A stretch of 19,395 bases of DNA from CAYFWT01 sp964346955 (GTDB lineage: Bacteria > Patescibacteriota > Minisyncoccia > Portnoybacterales > UBA2143). A model generated the notes under the pieces. It was not told the origin of the DNA and did no database searches. It was given only the letters and a program-made list of their open reading frames with translations. The stretch spans positions 1-19,395 of the forward strand of contig CAYFWT010000002.1 in the NCBI GenBank assembly GCA_964346955.1, in the 5' to 3' direction. The number at the start of each line of letters is the position of its first letter. The stretch's first letter is position 1. The position numbers and the translations under genes were made by a program. Below are positions 6,531-12,974 of this stretch, piece by piece.

Positions 6531-8351
6531 GTGTTCAGTTGCTGGGGCAACAATTTTATTGGTACTCAACTGAAAAAATTGATATCTTTTCTTAGGAAAA
6601 ATAGCTTCCGAAAGGTAACGGCGGTTTTGAGAGAGGTAGAATGGCCTAACTGGCGACGCTGGTCCCATTTATCTAAAATTTTAACCTCTCGCGAACGTTG
6701 GGTATGTCGGGGGCTCATTTTTGTTATCCTGATATCGATTCTCCTGCTGTTTGTTAATAGCTATCTCTCTCAGACTCGAGTTGAACCGAAAATAGGTGGG
6801 CAATATCGAGAAGGCCTCTTGGGCCAGCCTCGTTTTATCAACCCTATCCTAGCTCAAACCAATGATGTGGATAGGGATTTAGCTCAGTTGGTTTATTCTA
6901 GTTTATTTAAATACGATGGCCAAGGAAAACTGATACCTGATTTAGCTAGAGACTACGCCATTGAAGATGACGGCTTAACTTATAATATCTTTTTAAGAGA
7001 AAATGTCTTCTGGCATGACCAGGAACCCTTAACCGCTAATGATGTAATTTTTACCATACAAGTAATTCAAGATCCGGAATACAAAAGTCCCCTGAGGGGT
7101 AACTGGCAAAGTGTCGAAGTGGAAAAAATTGATGACTGGGCTCTTCGTTTTAAACTTAAAAATACTTATGCTCCTTTTTTACATAATTTGACTGTCGGTA
7201 TTCTGCCCAAACATCTTTGGGCTGGCATCTCGGCTCAAAACTTTCCCTTAGCCCAATACAATCTTAAACCAGTTGGCTCTGGTCCTTATCAATTTAAGGA
7301 ATTTAGCAAAGATGAATCTGGTAAAATTGAATCAATCAAATTGGTTCGTAATGAAAATTTTTACTTAGCTAATCCAGCAGGACTAAAAGGACCTTTTATT
7401 AAAAAGATTATCCTACGATTTTATGGCAGTCAGGAAGAATTAATTGAGGCAAACAAACAAAGAGAAATCGATGGTTTAAGTTTTGTTTCAGCTGCTAATC
7501 GGTCAAAACTGAAAAATAACTTTAATATTCATAAAATTAATCTGCCTGCTTATTACGCGGTCTTCTTCAATCAAACCGAAAGTAAGGCCTTAGCTAATGA
7601 GACCGTTCGCCTAGCTTTGGCTTATGCAACCAATAAAAATGAAATCATTGATAAAGTTTTAGAGGGGGAAGGGACTACTGTTGACTCACCTCTTTTGTCT
7701 GGCTGGCCTAGCTACACCTCTGAGATCAAAATTTACGATTTTGCTTTAGAACATGCTCAAAATATTTTAGAGGCCGAGGGCTGGCAAGATAAAGACGAAG
7801 ATGGTATTAGAGAAAAAGAAATTAATGGTGAGGAAGCAAAATTAGAAATAACCCTGGTGACCACTGACTGGCCAGAACTTAATCAAACTGCTCAGTTAAT
7901 TAAAGAACAATGGGAAAAAATCGGGGCCAAAATCAATTTAGAAATAGTTGAAGCAACCAATATTCAAAAAGAGATTATCCGACCCCGCCAATATCAAGCT
8001 TTGCTTTTTGGCGAAGTGCTAGGCGCTGATCCTGACCCCTTTGCTTTTTGGCACTCCTCGCAAAGAAAAGACCCTGGTCTTAACTTAGCTCTCTATCAAA
8101 ACAAGGAGGTAGATAAACTTTTAGAAGAGGCCAGACAAACTTTAGATGAAGGAGCTCGCCAAGAAAAATATAGTCAATTTCAAAAATTACTAACTGAAGA
8201 TGTGCCGGCTATCTTTTTATATAGCCCCAATTATCTTTACCCAGTCAATAAAAAAGTTAAAGGAATTTCTATTGAAAAATTTACCTTACCCTCCCAAAGA
8301 TTTTCCCAAATAGAAAATTGGTTTATTAGAACCAGAAGAATCTGGCAATAA
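6531..8351 (+). CDS. Peptide-type ABC transporter substrate-binding protein (SBP_bac_5)
   Basis: The 606-aa protein has a basic N-terminus, one TM or uncleaved signal anchor at about 63-81 (GLIFVILISILLLFVNSYL), and then a family 5 solute-binding fold. Characteristic blocks are GQPRFINPILAQTNDVDRDL, LVYSSLFKYDGQGKLIPDLA, a YNIFLRENVFWHDQEPLTANDV signature, LKPVGSGPYQF, NETVRLALAYATNK and a C-terminal PAIFLYSPNYLYPV. Such proteins bind oligopeptides or other ligands outside the membrane. No permease or ATPase gene lies nearby, so the partner is elsewhere or absent. The start is uncertain. GTG 6531 has AGAGG upstream, but it lies in a small hairpin (6518-6534), and an in-frame TTG at 6579 is a reasonable alternative. 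The stop is followed by a palindromic repeat. Confidence 0.85.
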   Translation: MFSCWGNNFIGTQLKKLISFLRKNSFRKVTAVLREVEWPNWRRWSHLSKILTSRERWVCRGLIFVILISILLLFVNSYLSQTRVEPKIGGQYREGLLGQPRFINPILAQTNDVDRDLAQLVYSSLFKYDGQGKLIPDLARDYAIEDDGLTYNIFLRENVFWHDQEPLTANDVIFTIQVIQDPEYKSPLRGNWQSVEVEKIDDWALRFKLKNTYAPFLHNLTVGILPKHLWAGISAQNFPLAQYNLKPVGSGPYQFKEFSKDESGKIESIKLVRNENFYLANPAGLKGPFIKKIILRFYGSQEELIEANKQREIDGLSFVSAANRSKLKNNFNIHKINLPAYYAVFFNQTESKALANETVRLALAYATNKNEIIDKVLEGEGTTVDSPLLSGWPSYTSEIKIYDFALEHAQNILEAEGWQDKDEDGIREKEINGEEAKLEITLVTTDWPELNQTAQLIKEQWEKIGAKINLEIVEATNIQKEIIRPRQYQALLFGEVLGADPDPFAFWHSSQRKDPGLNLALYQNKEVDKLLEEARQTLDEGARQEKYSQFQKLLTEDVPAIFLYSPNYLYPVNKKVKGISIEKFTLPSQRFSQIENWFIRTRRIWQ

Positions 8352-8353
8352 CC

Positions 8354-8394
8354 AAGGACTGTCCCCCAGGGACAGTCCCTAAGGGACAGTCCTT
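8354..8394. repeat. GGGACAGTCCC-type repeat between the binding protein and GPI genes
   Basis: Outer arms AAGGACTGTCCC (8354-8365) and GGGACAGTCCTT (8383-8394) enclose a third copy (8369-8380). The first 26 nt of the core (8357-8382 region) are the same as in the repeat after RNase J. It begins 2 nt after the stop at 8351 and ends 6 nt before ATG 8401. Confidence 0.85.
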
Positions 8395-8400
8395 AAAATA

Positions 8401-9114
8401 ATGGAGATAAAAAAGCTTAAACCAAAAATTCGCTATCTAGCGGAAATGAAAGAACTCCTTTTTGACCAAGAATGGGCTAAGGCTGCCCCTAATTTAGAAC
8501 TTTATTATATGTACCGCGATTTGGCTGAAAATAATAAAGACAAGCAAGCCATTACTAAACAAGGCCTCAGATATGATATCACGGTTATCCCCTTTACCAT
8601 GCTGGGAAAAGAATTTAATAAAACAGCTGGTCATGACCATCCAGTCGTCCCTCAAGCTGAGATAACTTATCCAGAGATTTATGAGGTTTTAGAAGGAGAG
8701 GCTATTTTCCTTTTCCAAGATTCTCAAGGAGACAAAATTAATGATGTCTATATAGTTAAAGCCAGAAAAAAAGACAAAGTGATTATTCCGCCTAACTATG
8801 AGCATTTAATAATTAATGCTTTCGGAAAAGAACTTAAAACAGCCAATTGGGTTTGTCGCGATTTTTCCTCTAATATTTATAAACCATTTCGAAGCAAGCA
8901 CGGTTTTTGTTACTATGCTCTCCAAGAAGATTCGGAGGAAATAAACTGGATGAGAAATAAAAATTATACTGCTGTCCCCCCTTTAAAATCTTTGGCAGCT
9001 AATCTTTGGTTAGAGAAATTTAAAATAGCTAAAGGAGAAGAAATGTATCATTTAGTCAAAGCCCTGAAGAAATTAGATTTTCTTAAAAAGCCGGAAAAAT
9101 ATAGCTGGTCATAA
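8401..9114 (+). CDS. Cupin-type glucose-6-phosphate isomerase
   Basis: The 237-aa protein matches the archaeal/cupin GPI family (PF06560), which interconverts glucose 6-phosphate and fructose 6-phosphate. It is unrelated to the usual bacterial PGI. The metal-binding cupin residues are visible: His78 and His80 in AGHDHP, Glu92 in YPEIYEVLEGEA, and His135 in IPPNYEHLIIN. The remainder (YDITVIPFTMLGKEFNKTAGH before it and KTANWVCRDF after it) follows the family pattern, with a ~60-residue C-terminal extension. There is no Shine-Dalgarno sequence; the 6 nt before the ATG are AAAATA after the palindromic repeat. It supplies the step between glucose 6-phosphate and the aldolase/transketolase reactions whose genes are at the other end of the window. 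Confidence 0.88.
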   Translation: MEIKKLKPKIRYLAEMKELLFDQEWAKAAPNLELYYMYRDLAENNKDKQAITKQGLRYDITVIPFTMLGKEFNKTAGHDHPVVPQAEITYPEIYEVLEGEAIFLFQDSQGDKINDVYIVKARKKDKVIIPPNYEHLIINAFGKELKTANWVCRDFSSNIYKPFRSKHGFCYYALQEDSEEINWMRNKNYTAVPPLKSLAANLWLEKFKIAKGEEMYHLVKALKKLDFLKKPEKYSWS

Positions 9115-9134
9115 GCAACTTTGGTTTGCTTTCT

Positions 9135-9218
9135 GGGCGAGTGGTGGAATTGGAATACACGCAGCGTTCAGGGCGCTGTGGGGGCAACTCCTTGCGGGTT
9201 CGAATCCCGCCTCGCCCA
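9135..9218 (+). tRNA. tRNA-Leu (anticodon CAG)
   Basis: The acceptor arms GGGCGAG (9135-9141) and CTCGCCC (9211-9217) pair perfectly, with discriminator A at 9218. The D arm carries TTGG, and the anticodon stem CAGCG/CGCTG holds loop TTCAGGG, so the anticodon is CAG (codon CUG). A long variable arm (class II) with GGGG/CTCC pairing is followed by T arm GCGGG-TTCGAAT-CCCGC. CCA is not encoded. The RNase J start codon begins only 5 nt after the discriminator base. Confidence 0.95.
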
Positions 9219-9222
9219 CTCT

Positions 9223-10935
9223 ATGTCAAAAACAACTATTGCCAAAGGCAAATCTGCCTCTGGCAGAAAAACACAAAGCCTGAGGATAATTCCCTTAGGT
9301 GGTTTAGAAGAAGTCGGTCGTAACATGACCGTTCTTGAGTATGGCGATGATATTATCATTATTGATATAGGCCTACAATTTCCTGAAGAGGATATGCCTG
9401 GTATTGATTATATTATCCCCAATACGGCCTATCTTAAGGAGAAAAGGGAGAAAATTCGAGGGGTCATCGTCACCCACGGTCACTATGACCATATTGGAGC
9501 AATTCCTCATTCAATGGCTCGCCTAGGTAATCCACCTATCTATACGGCTCCCCTAACCCGGGGAATGATTCTCAAAAGGCAGGAGGATTTTCCTAATGCG
9601 CCAAAATTAGACATTCATCAGGTTAAAATAACCGATAAAATCAAGTTAGGCTGTTTTAAGATTGAATTTTTCCATGTTAATCATAATATTCCTGATAGCA
9701 TGGGCCTGGCCATTGAGACGCCAGTTGGTCGAATTGTCCATACTGGTGACTTTAAATTTGACCACAGCCCTATTAACGAAAAGCCAGCTGACCTAGCTAA
9801 AATTACTCAATTAGGAGAAAAAGGTGTTTTGCTTTTGATGTCTGACAGTTGTGATGCTGAAATACCAGGCCATTCTCTTTCCGAGAACGAGATTCAGAAA
9901 ACTTTAGAAGAAATTTTCAAGGGTTTAAAAGGACGAATTATTGTGGCTACTTTTGCCTCTCTTTTAACCAGAGTTCAAGAAATTATCTGGTTGGCGGAAA
10001 AATTTGGCCGCAAGGTGGCCGTTGACGGCTATAGTATGAAAGCAAATGTGGCCATTGCCCGAGAATTGGGTTATCTTAAAATCAAAAAATATACCCTGAT
10101 TAATCCTAAACAAGCTAATGAGTTACCGGACGATAAAGTCCTCATCCTTTGTACTGGCGCTCAAGGTGAAGGCAATGCTGTCTTAATGCGTTTAGCTACT
10201 GGCGAACATCGTCTCTTAAAAATACATCCAGGCGATACGGTCATCTTCTCCTCGTCAGTGGTGCCCGGCAATGAACGAACTGTTCAAAATTTAAGAGATG
10301 CCATCTGCAGAAAAGGAGCTAAAGTAATTCACTATGAAATGATGGACGTTCATGCTGGAGGACATGCGCCTATGGAAGACCTTAAGATGATGCTTAATTT
10401 AATCAAACCGAAATTCTTTATACCAATTGAAGGTAGCTATTACATGCTCAAACTACATGGAGAGATTGCTGAAAGTGTTGGCATTCCTTCAAAAAACATT
10501 ATTCTACCCAGTAATGGAAATATTGTTTTGCTTAATCAAAAATCAATCCAGCTAACCAAGGAAAAAGTACCAGCTAATTATGTCATGGTTGATGGTTTAG
10601 GAGTGGGTGATGTTGGTCAAATTGTTTTGCGCGACCGTCAAGCCATGGCCAAGGACGGTATGTTTGTGATTATTGCGGTGATTGACAGTAAAACTGGACA
10701 AGTCATTGGAGAACCTGATATAATTTCTCGAGGGTTCGTTTATCTGCGAGAATCAAAGGAACTGCTCGACCAGACCAGGGAAAAAGTTAAAGAAATTATT
10801 AGACAGACTTCCTCTAATGAACATACGGTCAATCGGTCTTATGTTAAAGACAACATTCGTGACAAAATTGGCAGTTTCCTTTATACTCGAACTCAGAGAC
10901 GACCAATGGTTTTACCAGTAGTGATTGAAATCTAA
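9223..10935 (+). CDS. rnj: Ribonuclease J
   Basis: The 570-aa protein is a metallo-beta-lactamase/beta-CASP ribonuclease for mRNA turnover and rRNA maturation (5'-3' exo- and endonuclease in known members). Visible motifs are LRIIPLGGLEEVGRNM, the metal site THGHYDHIG (His85, His87, Asp89, His90), HNIPDSMG, HTGDFKFD, MSDS, the beta-CASP motif HAGGHA and a C-terminal dimerisation domain with DIISRGFVY. The usual IPIHGE motif reads IPIEGS here. An open frame extends back to 9121 but crosses the tRNA, so I take ATG 9223, just before the first conserved block. Only 4 nt separate it from the tRNA and no Shine-Dalgarno sequence is possible. Residues 6-16 are encoded by a 30-bp double-hairpin repeat shared with bL25. 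Confidence 0.92.
   Translation: MSKTTIAKGKSASGRKTQSLRIIPLGGLEEVGRNMTVLEYGDDIIIIDIGLQFPEEDMPGIDYIIPNTAYLKEKREKIRGVIVTHGHYDHIGAIPHSMARLGNPPIYTAPLTRGMILKRQEDFPNAPKLDIHQVKITDKIKLGCFKIEFFHVNHNIPDSMGLAIETPVGRIVHTGDFKFDHSPINEKPADLAKITQLGEKGVLLLMSDSCDAEIPGHSLSENEIQKTLEEIFKGLKGRIIVATFASLLTRVQEIIWLAEKFGRKVAVDGYSMKANVAIARELGYLKIKKYTLINPKQANELPDDKVLILCTGAQGEGNAVLMRLATGEHRLLKIHPGDTVIFSSSVVPGNERTVQNLRDAICRKGAKVIHYEMMDVHAGGHAPMEDLKMMLNLIKPKFFIPIEGSYYMLKLHGEIAESVGIPSKNIILPSNGNIVLLNQKSIQLTKEKVPANYVMVDGLGVGDVGQIVLRDRQAMAKDGMFVIIAVIDSKTGQVIGEPDIISRGFVYLRESKELLDQTREKVKEIIRQTSSNEHTVNRSYVKDNIRDKIGSFLYTRTQRRPMVLPVVIEI
9238..9267 (+). repeat. In-frame 30-bp double-hairpin repeat inside rnj
   Basis: Two abutting hairpins are seen: TTGCC-AAA-GGCAA (9239-9251) and TCTGCC-TCT-GGCAGA (9253-9267). 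They encode the peptide (I)AKGKSASGR. The same element occurs in bL25 at 14803-14832 in the same frame. Confidence 0.8.
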
Positions 10936-10936
10936 A

Positions 10937-11004
10937 GACTGTCCCCCAGGGACAGTCCCTAAAATACAGTCCTTCAAGGACTGTCCCTTAGGGACTGTCC
11001 CTGG
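10937..11004. repeat. GGGACAGTCCC-type compound repeat after rnj
   Basis: A perfect 17-bp inverted repeat (10946-10962 with 10988-11004, CCAGGGACAGTCCCTAA) encloses a second hairpin ACAGTCCTT-C-AAGGACTGT. An upstream hairpin GACTGTCCC/GGGACAGTC (10937-10957) competes with the left arm. It begins one base after the rnj stop codon. Confidence 0.85.
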
Positions 11005-11097
11005 AAAATACTCTTTAAAAATTGAATAGTTTAGGTATCTTGGAGGGAAAAGGTCGAAACCAAGCATCAAGAAAACCAGAAAAGGGAGATTTTAATC

Positions 11098-11862
11098 ATG
11101 AAAAAGCAAGATAAGCTAGTCCAATCAGATCTTTTAAAACAGAATCCTCAAGGTTCTTTATTAGGCAATAAAGCTAAGTTGATGAATCTTCTGTCTTCGT
11201 CAAGTCAAGATAAAAATCCAGGCAATCCCAGACCGAGCCCTCCACCAGCCGGTGGACCACAGTTCGGATCAGATAAAGGTGGTTGGGGCAAAAAAACCAG
11301 AGAGTGGATAAATAAATATGGCAGCTCAGTTATTCTACCGATTATTGCTCTCTTGATTTTAGCTGGCGGTATTTATCTATATAGTACTCAAAAAAGTGAA
11401 GAAGCAATTTCCCCTAAGGAGGAACTGGCCGCTATTTCTGAAGAAATAGCCGCTGAAGTTGAAGAAGGAGAAGAAGTAGTTCCTGAAGAAGAAATTATCA
11501 GTCCAGCTGAAGAAGAAGTCGAAGAAGTCGAAGAAGTAGTTATCGAAGAGATTATTCCAGAAGCAAGAAAAGAAGCTGGCGCAATTGTCGAAGTAGCTAC
11601 CAAGGGTGATGGGGTAACCCATCTAGCTCGACGGGCTCTAAAAGATTATCTCAAAGACCACCCAGAGGAATTGACTAACGAACACAAAATTTATATAGAA
11701 GACTATCTTAAAGACCGAGAAGGTTCAAGACCATTAGAGGTCGGAGAAGAAATTACCTTTTCCGAAGATTTAATAAAAGAAGCAATAGATGCTTCTTTAG
11801 AGTTAACTCCAGAACAACTAAAGAATCTTGAAAAATATAGTGCTTTAGTTGTTTCCTGGTGA
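11098..11862 (+). CDS. Single-TM acidic protein with LysM-like C-terminal region
   Basis: The 254-aa protein has a soluble, Pro-rich N-terminal part (1-70, with RPSPPPAGGPQFG), one TM segment at about 77-97 (SSVILPIIALLILAGGIYLY), a long acidic low-complexity stretch (101-157, rich in EE and V) and a conserved-looking C-terminal part (161-254). The start of the latter, IVEVATKGDGVTHLARRAL, is like the opening of a LysM motif (x-V-x-x-GDG-x-x-x-LA), so peptidoglycan contact outside the membrane is possible, but the rest departs from LysM. Architecture of this kind is, as far as I recall, common in Parcubacteria without known function. GGGAG lies about 9 nt before ATG 11098. A strong hairpin terminator follows at 11891-11924, so the gene is probably monocistronic. 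Confidence 0.75.
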   Translation: MKKQDKLVQSDLLKQNPQGSLLGNKAKLMNLLSSSSQDKNPGNPRPSPPPAGGPQFGSDKGGWGKKTREWINKYGSSVILPIIALLILAGGIYLYSTQKSEEAISPKEELAAISEEIAAEVEEGEEVVPEEEIISPAEEEVEEVEEVVIEEIIPEARKEAGAIVEVATKGDGVTHLARRALKDYLKDHPEELTNEHKIYIEDYLKDREGSRPLEVGEEITFSEDLIKEAIDASLELTPEQLKNLEKYSALVVSW

Positions 11863-11890
11863 TATTAGTTCTTTCCCTCCATATGCAAAA

Positions 11891-11924
11891 CACAAAAGCC
11901 CTCGTTTTAACGAGGGCTTTTGTG
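11891..11924. terminator. Strong, probably bidirectional terminator
   Basis: A perfect 14-bp stem CACAAAAGCCCTCG / CGAGGGCTTTTGTG (11891-11904, 11911-11924) has a 6-nt loop. Both strands have a T-rich stretch after the GC core. It lies 28 nt after the plus-strand gene ending at 11862 and downstream of the minus-strand 34-aa gene. Confidence 0.8.
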
Positions 11925-11941
11925 TATTTACAAAAACAAAA

Positions 11942-11965
11942 AGGCAAGTCATGGCTGACTTGCCT
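11942..11965 (-). terminator. Terminator of the 34-aa gene transcript
   Basis: Arms AGGCAAGTCA (11942-11951) and TGACTTGCCT (11956-11965) form a perfect 10-bp stem. On the minus strand TTTTTGTTTTTGT follows. It lies 15 nt after the stop of the 34-aa ORF. Confidence 0.8.
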
Positions 11966-11980
11966 ATTGGGCCGAAAGGG

Positions 11981-12085
11981 CTATTTGGACTTTGAAAGCT
12001 CCAAAGCATCTTCCCGTTTGGTGCCGACCACCAGCCCATTGACGATATAATAGATTTTGCCGCCAATCTCTCTTGTCTGAAACAT
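11981..12085 (-). CDS. 34-aa small protein behind a structured leader
   Basis: The frame of 34 codons starts at ATG 12085 with a textbook AGGAGG (12098-12093) exactly 7 nt upstream and ends at 11981, 15 nt before an intrinsic terminator. The peptide starts MFQTREIGGKIYYIVNGLVV and continues as GTKREDALELSKSK. Alternating hydrophobic residues in the first half (KIYYIVNGLVVG) suggest a beta-hairpin, and the end is a short charged helix. No TM segment or signal is seen. The ribosome binding site, clean terminator and upstream consensus promoter (12489-12517) argue that it is a real gene. I do not recognise it. Its ~400-nt leader is strongly structured, so expression is probably controlled at translation. 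Confidence 0.6.
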   Translation of the reverse strand: MFQTREIGGKIYYIVNGLVVGTKREDALELSKSK

Positions 12086-12155
12086 CAGAATTCCTCCTTC
12101 TTTTTTTTAAAATTGTTTCCCCCTAGCCAGAGGACTACTCACTAAGCAGCCCTCG

Positions 12156-12186
12156 GGCCAGAGGGAAACCTCTGGCCATATTTTTT
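12156..12186 (+). terminator. GC-rich GAAA-loop hairpin with plus-strand T tract
   Basis: GGCCAGAGG-GAAA-CCTCTGGCC (12156-12177) is followed on the plus strand by ATATTTTTT. It has terminator form on the plus strand, but no plus-strand gene ends just upstream, so it may instead be part of the minus-strand leader. Confidence 0.4.
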
Positions 12187-12412
12187 AAGGTAAGCCGCTT
12201 TTCTGTAAAAACAGAAAAGGGTTGACATTTCTTTTTGCTACTGATTGAGTCAGACCCAATCAGAGACAAGAAAGAAATGCGACTGCCACTAAAATTAATT
12301 AGTCAGCAGTAGGGTGAGAATCCTTATGGGCAGGGGCCCGTTCCAATAGGAGGTTTTTGGAACCCTCAGAAGGTCAGGATTCTCACTCCACTATTGACTA
12401 ATTTTAAACTGT

Positions 12413-12472
12413 CTATATTATAAGCAAAGCTTCTAATTGGTTCGTTCGGTCGAAATGAAAATAAATTTTCAT
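12413..12472 (-). CDS. Possible 19-aa leader peptide
   Basis: ATG 12472 follows GAGGGAG at the very 5' end of the predicted transcript and opens 19 codons (MKIYFHFDRTNQLEALLII) ending in TAG at 12413. The stop lies 10 nt before the base of the large leader hairpin, so a terminating ribosome would touch its lower stem. The ATG is inside a small hairpin AAATGAAAA/TTTTCATTT. No run of a single regulatory amino acid is seen. It could also be chance. Confidence 0.35.
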   Translation of the reverse strand: MKIYFHFDRTNQLEALLII

Positions 12473-12488
12473 TTCTCCCTCACTGCCA

Positions 12489-12517
12489 ATTATACACCAT
12501 ATAATAAGATTTGTCAA
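12489..12517 (-). promoter_or_regulatory. Perfect consensus sigma70 promoter for the structured leader
   Basis: On the minus strand TTGACA (12517-12512), a 17-bp spacer and TATAAT (12494-12489) match the consensus at all 12 positions. The expected start is near 12482. Confidence 0.85.
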
Positions 12518-12544
12518 GAGTTTAGGCAAATTAGGAAATTTCTT

Positions 12545-12572
12545 AAAAAAAGAAGGTCTCGACTGAGACCTT
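12545..12572 (-). terminator. Rho-independent terminator of the 50-aa membrane protein gene
   Basis: Arms AAGGTCTC (12553-12560) and GAGACCTT (12565-12572) with a 4-nt loop are followed on the minus strand by C and seven T. It lies 35 nt after the stop at 12608. Confidence 0.8.
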
Positions 12573-12607
12573 GGTTTGTAGTTTTGGAGGTTGTTGTTTT
12601 TTGGCTA

Positions 12608-12760
12608 TTATTGACCAACGAGATTTATCGAGGGACGAGACTGAACTTGCTTACTGAGAGGCCCCACTGCTTTTAGTGTTTTAAATCCCGCCCAGAGTAT
12701 GATAATTGCTAAGCCAATCGCCAATACCATTCTTGCTCTATTTGCACCTATGCTTATCAT
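12608..12760 (-). CDS. 50-aa single-TM small protein
   Basis: The frame starts at ATG 12760, chosen because GGAGG lies 8 nt upstream (AAAGGAGGATATAGAG). An in-frame extension to 12835 would include the promoter itself. The peptide begins MISIGANRARMV, has one membrane helix (about 11-31, MVLAIGLAIIILWAGFKTLKA) and a short polar tail (SKQVQSRPSINLVGQ). The unit is complete: perfect promoter at 12807-12835, Shine-Dalgarno sequence, ORF, intrinsic terminator at 12545-12572. I know no family for it. A small membrane protein with a consensus promoter suggests high constitutive expression, and its neighbour at 11981-12085 has the same kind of promoter. Confidence 0.65.
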   Translation of the reverse strand: MISIGANRARMVLAIGLAIIILWAGFKTLKAVGPLSKQVQSRPSINLVGQ

Positions 12761-12806
12761 CTCTATATCCTCCTTTAAAAGGTACTTAATTAATTTTACT
12801 ACTCCT

Positions 12807-12835
12807 ATTATACTCCATATTAAAAAACTTGTCAA
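12807..12835 (-). promoter_or_regulatory. Perfect consensus sigma70 promoter for the 50-aa protein
   Basis: TTGACA (12835-12830), a 17-bp spacer and TATAAT (12812-12807) lie on the minus strand. The leader is about 40 nt and holds a strong ribosome binding site. Confidence 0.88.
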
Positions 12836-12894
12836 TAGTGAGGGCGATGACAGAGGGTTAAAAGTGGCTTAACTAAGCTAAAAATTAGCGACCC

Positions 12895-12920
12895 AAAAAC
12901 CGCTTATTTAAGCGGCTTTT
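12895..12920. terminator. Bidirectional terminator hairpin
   Basis: CCGCTT (12900-12905) and AAGCGG (12910-12915) are flanked by five A on the left and four T on the right. On the minus strand it would end the transcript of the lytic transglycosylase gene. Confidence 0.6.
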
Positions 12921-12927
12921 GTATAAA

Positions 12928-12970
12928 CAAGGACTGTCCCTTAGGGACTGTCCCTAAAATACAGTCCTTG
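12928..12970. repeat. GGGACAGTCCC-type repeat after the transglycosylase gene
   Basis: Arms CAAGGACTGT (12928-12937) and ACAGTCCTTG (12961-12970) enclose CCCTTAGGGACTGTCCCTAA. The right half is nearly the same as 10949-10974 in the repeat after rnj. It ends 4 nt from the stop codon at 12975. Confidence 0.85.
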
Positions 12971-12974
12971 TAAA

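Larger units (their letters stand above)
12086..12482 (-). ncRNA. Highly structured leader RNA (possible cis-regulator)
   Basis: From the predicted start near 12482 the minus-strand RNA first holds a 19-codon micro-ORF. It then folds into a large hairpin (12376-12403 with 12297-12324, 24 of 28 positions matching) whose inner stem (12358-12363 with 12340-12345) shows a 12-nt loop containing CCTCCT. Next come a stem CATTTCTTT/AAAGAAATG enclosing CTGATTG/CAATCAG (12226-12279), a 9-bp hairpin (12198-12219) and a 9-bp GC-rich hairpin (12156-12177). A second CCTCTGGC (12133-12126) can compete for the last stem. It ends at the 34-aa ORF. No riboswitch class, RNase P, tmRNA or SRP RNA signature is convincing. 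Confidence 0.6.

Noticed and set aside
9121..9222. N-terminal extension of RNase J back to 9121
   Set aside because: It would be translated from the tRNA-Leu gene; the family N-terminus starts after ATG 9223.
12185..12482. Possible RNase P RNA on the minus strand, because ACAGAA...GGCTTAC appears at 12215-12189 near the end of a ~300-nt structured RNA
   Set aside because: The matching 5' P4 motif (GAGGAAAGTCC type) is absent, and the ACAGAA string is explained by the local hairpin CTTTTCTG/CAGAAAAG.
12437..12676. 79-codon plus-strand frame
   Set aside because: It runs antisense through two promoters, a terminator and the 50-aa gene, and has no ribosome binding site.
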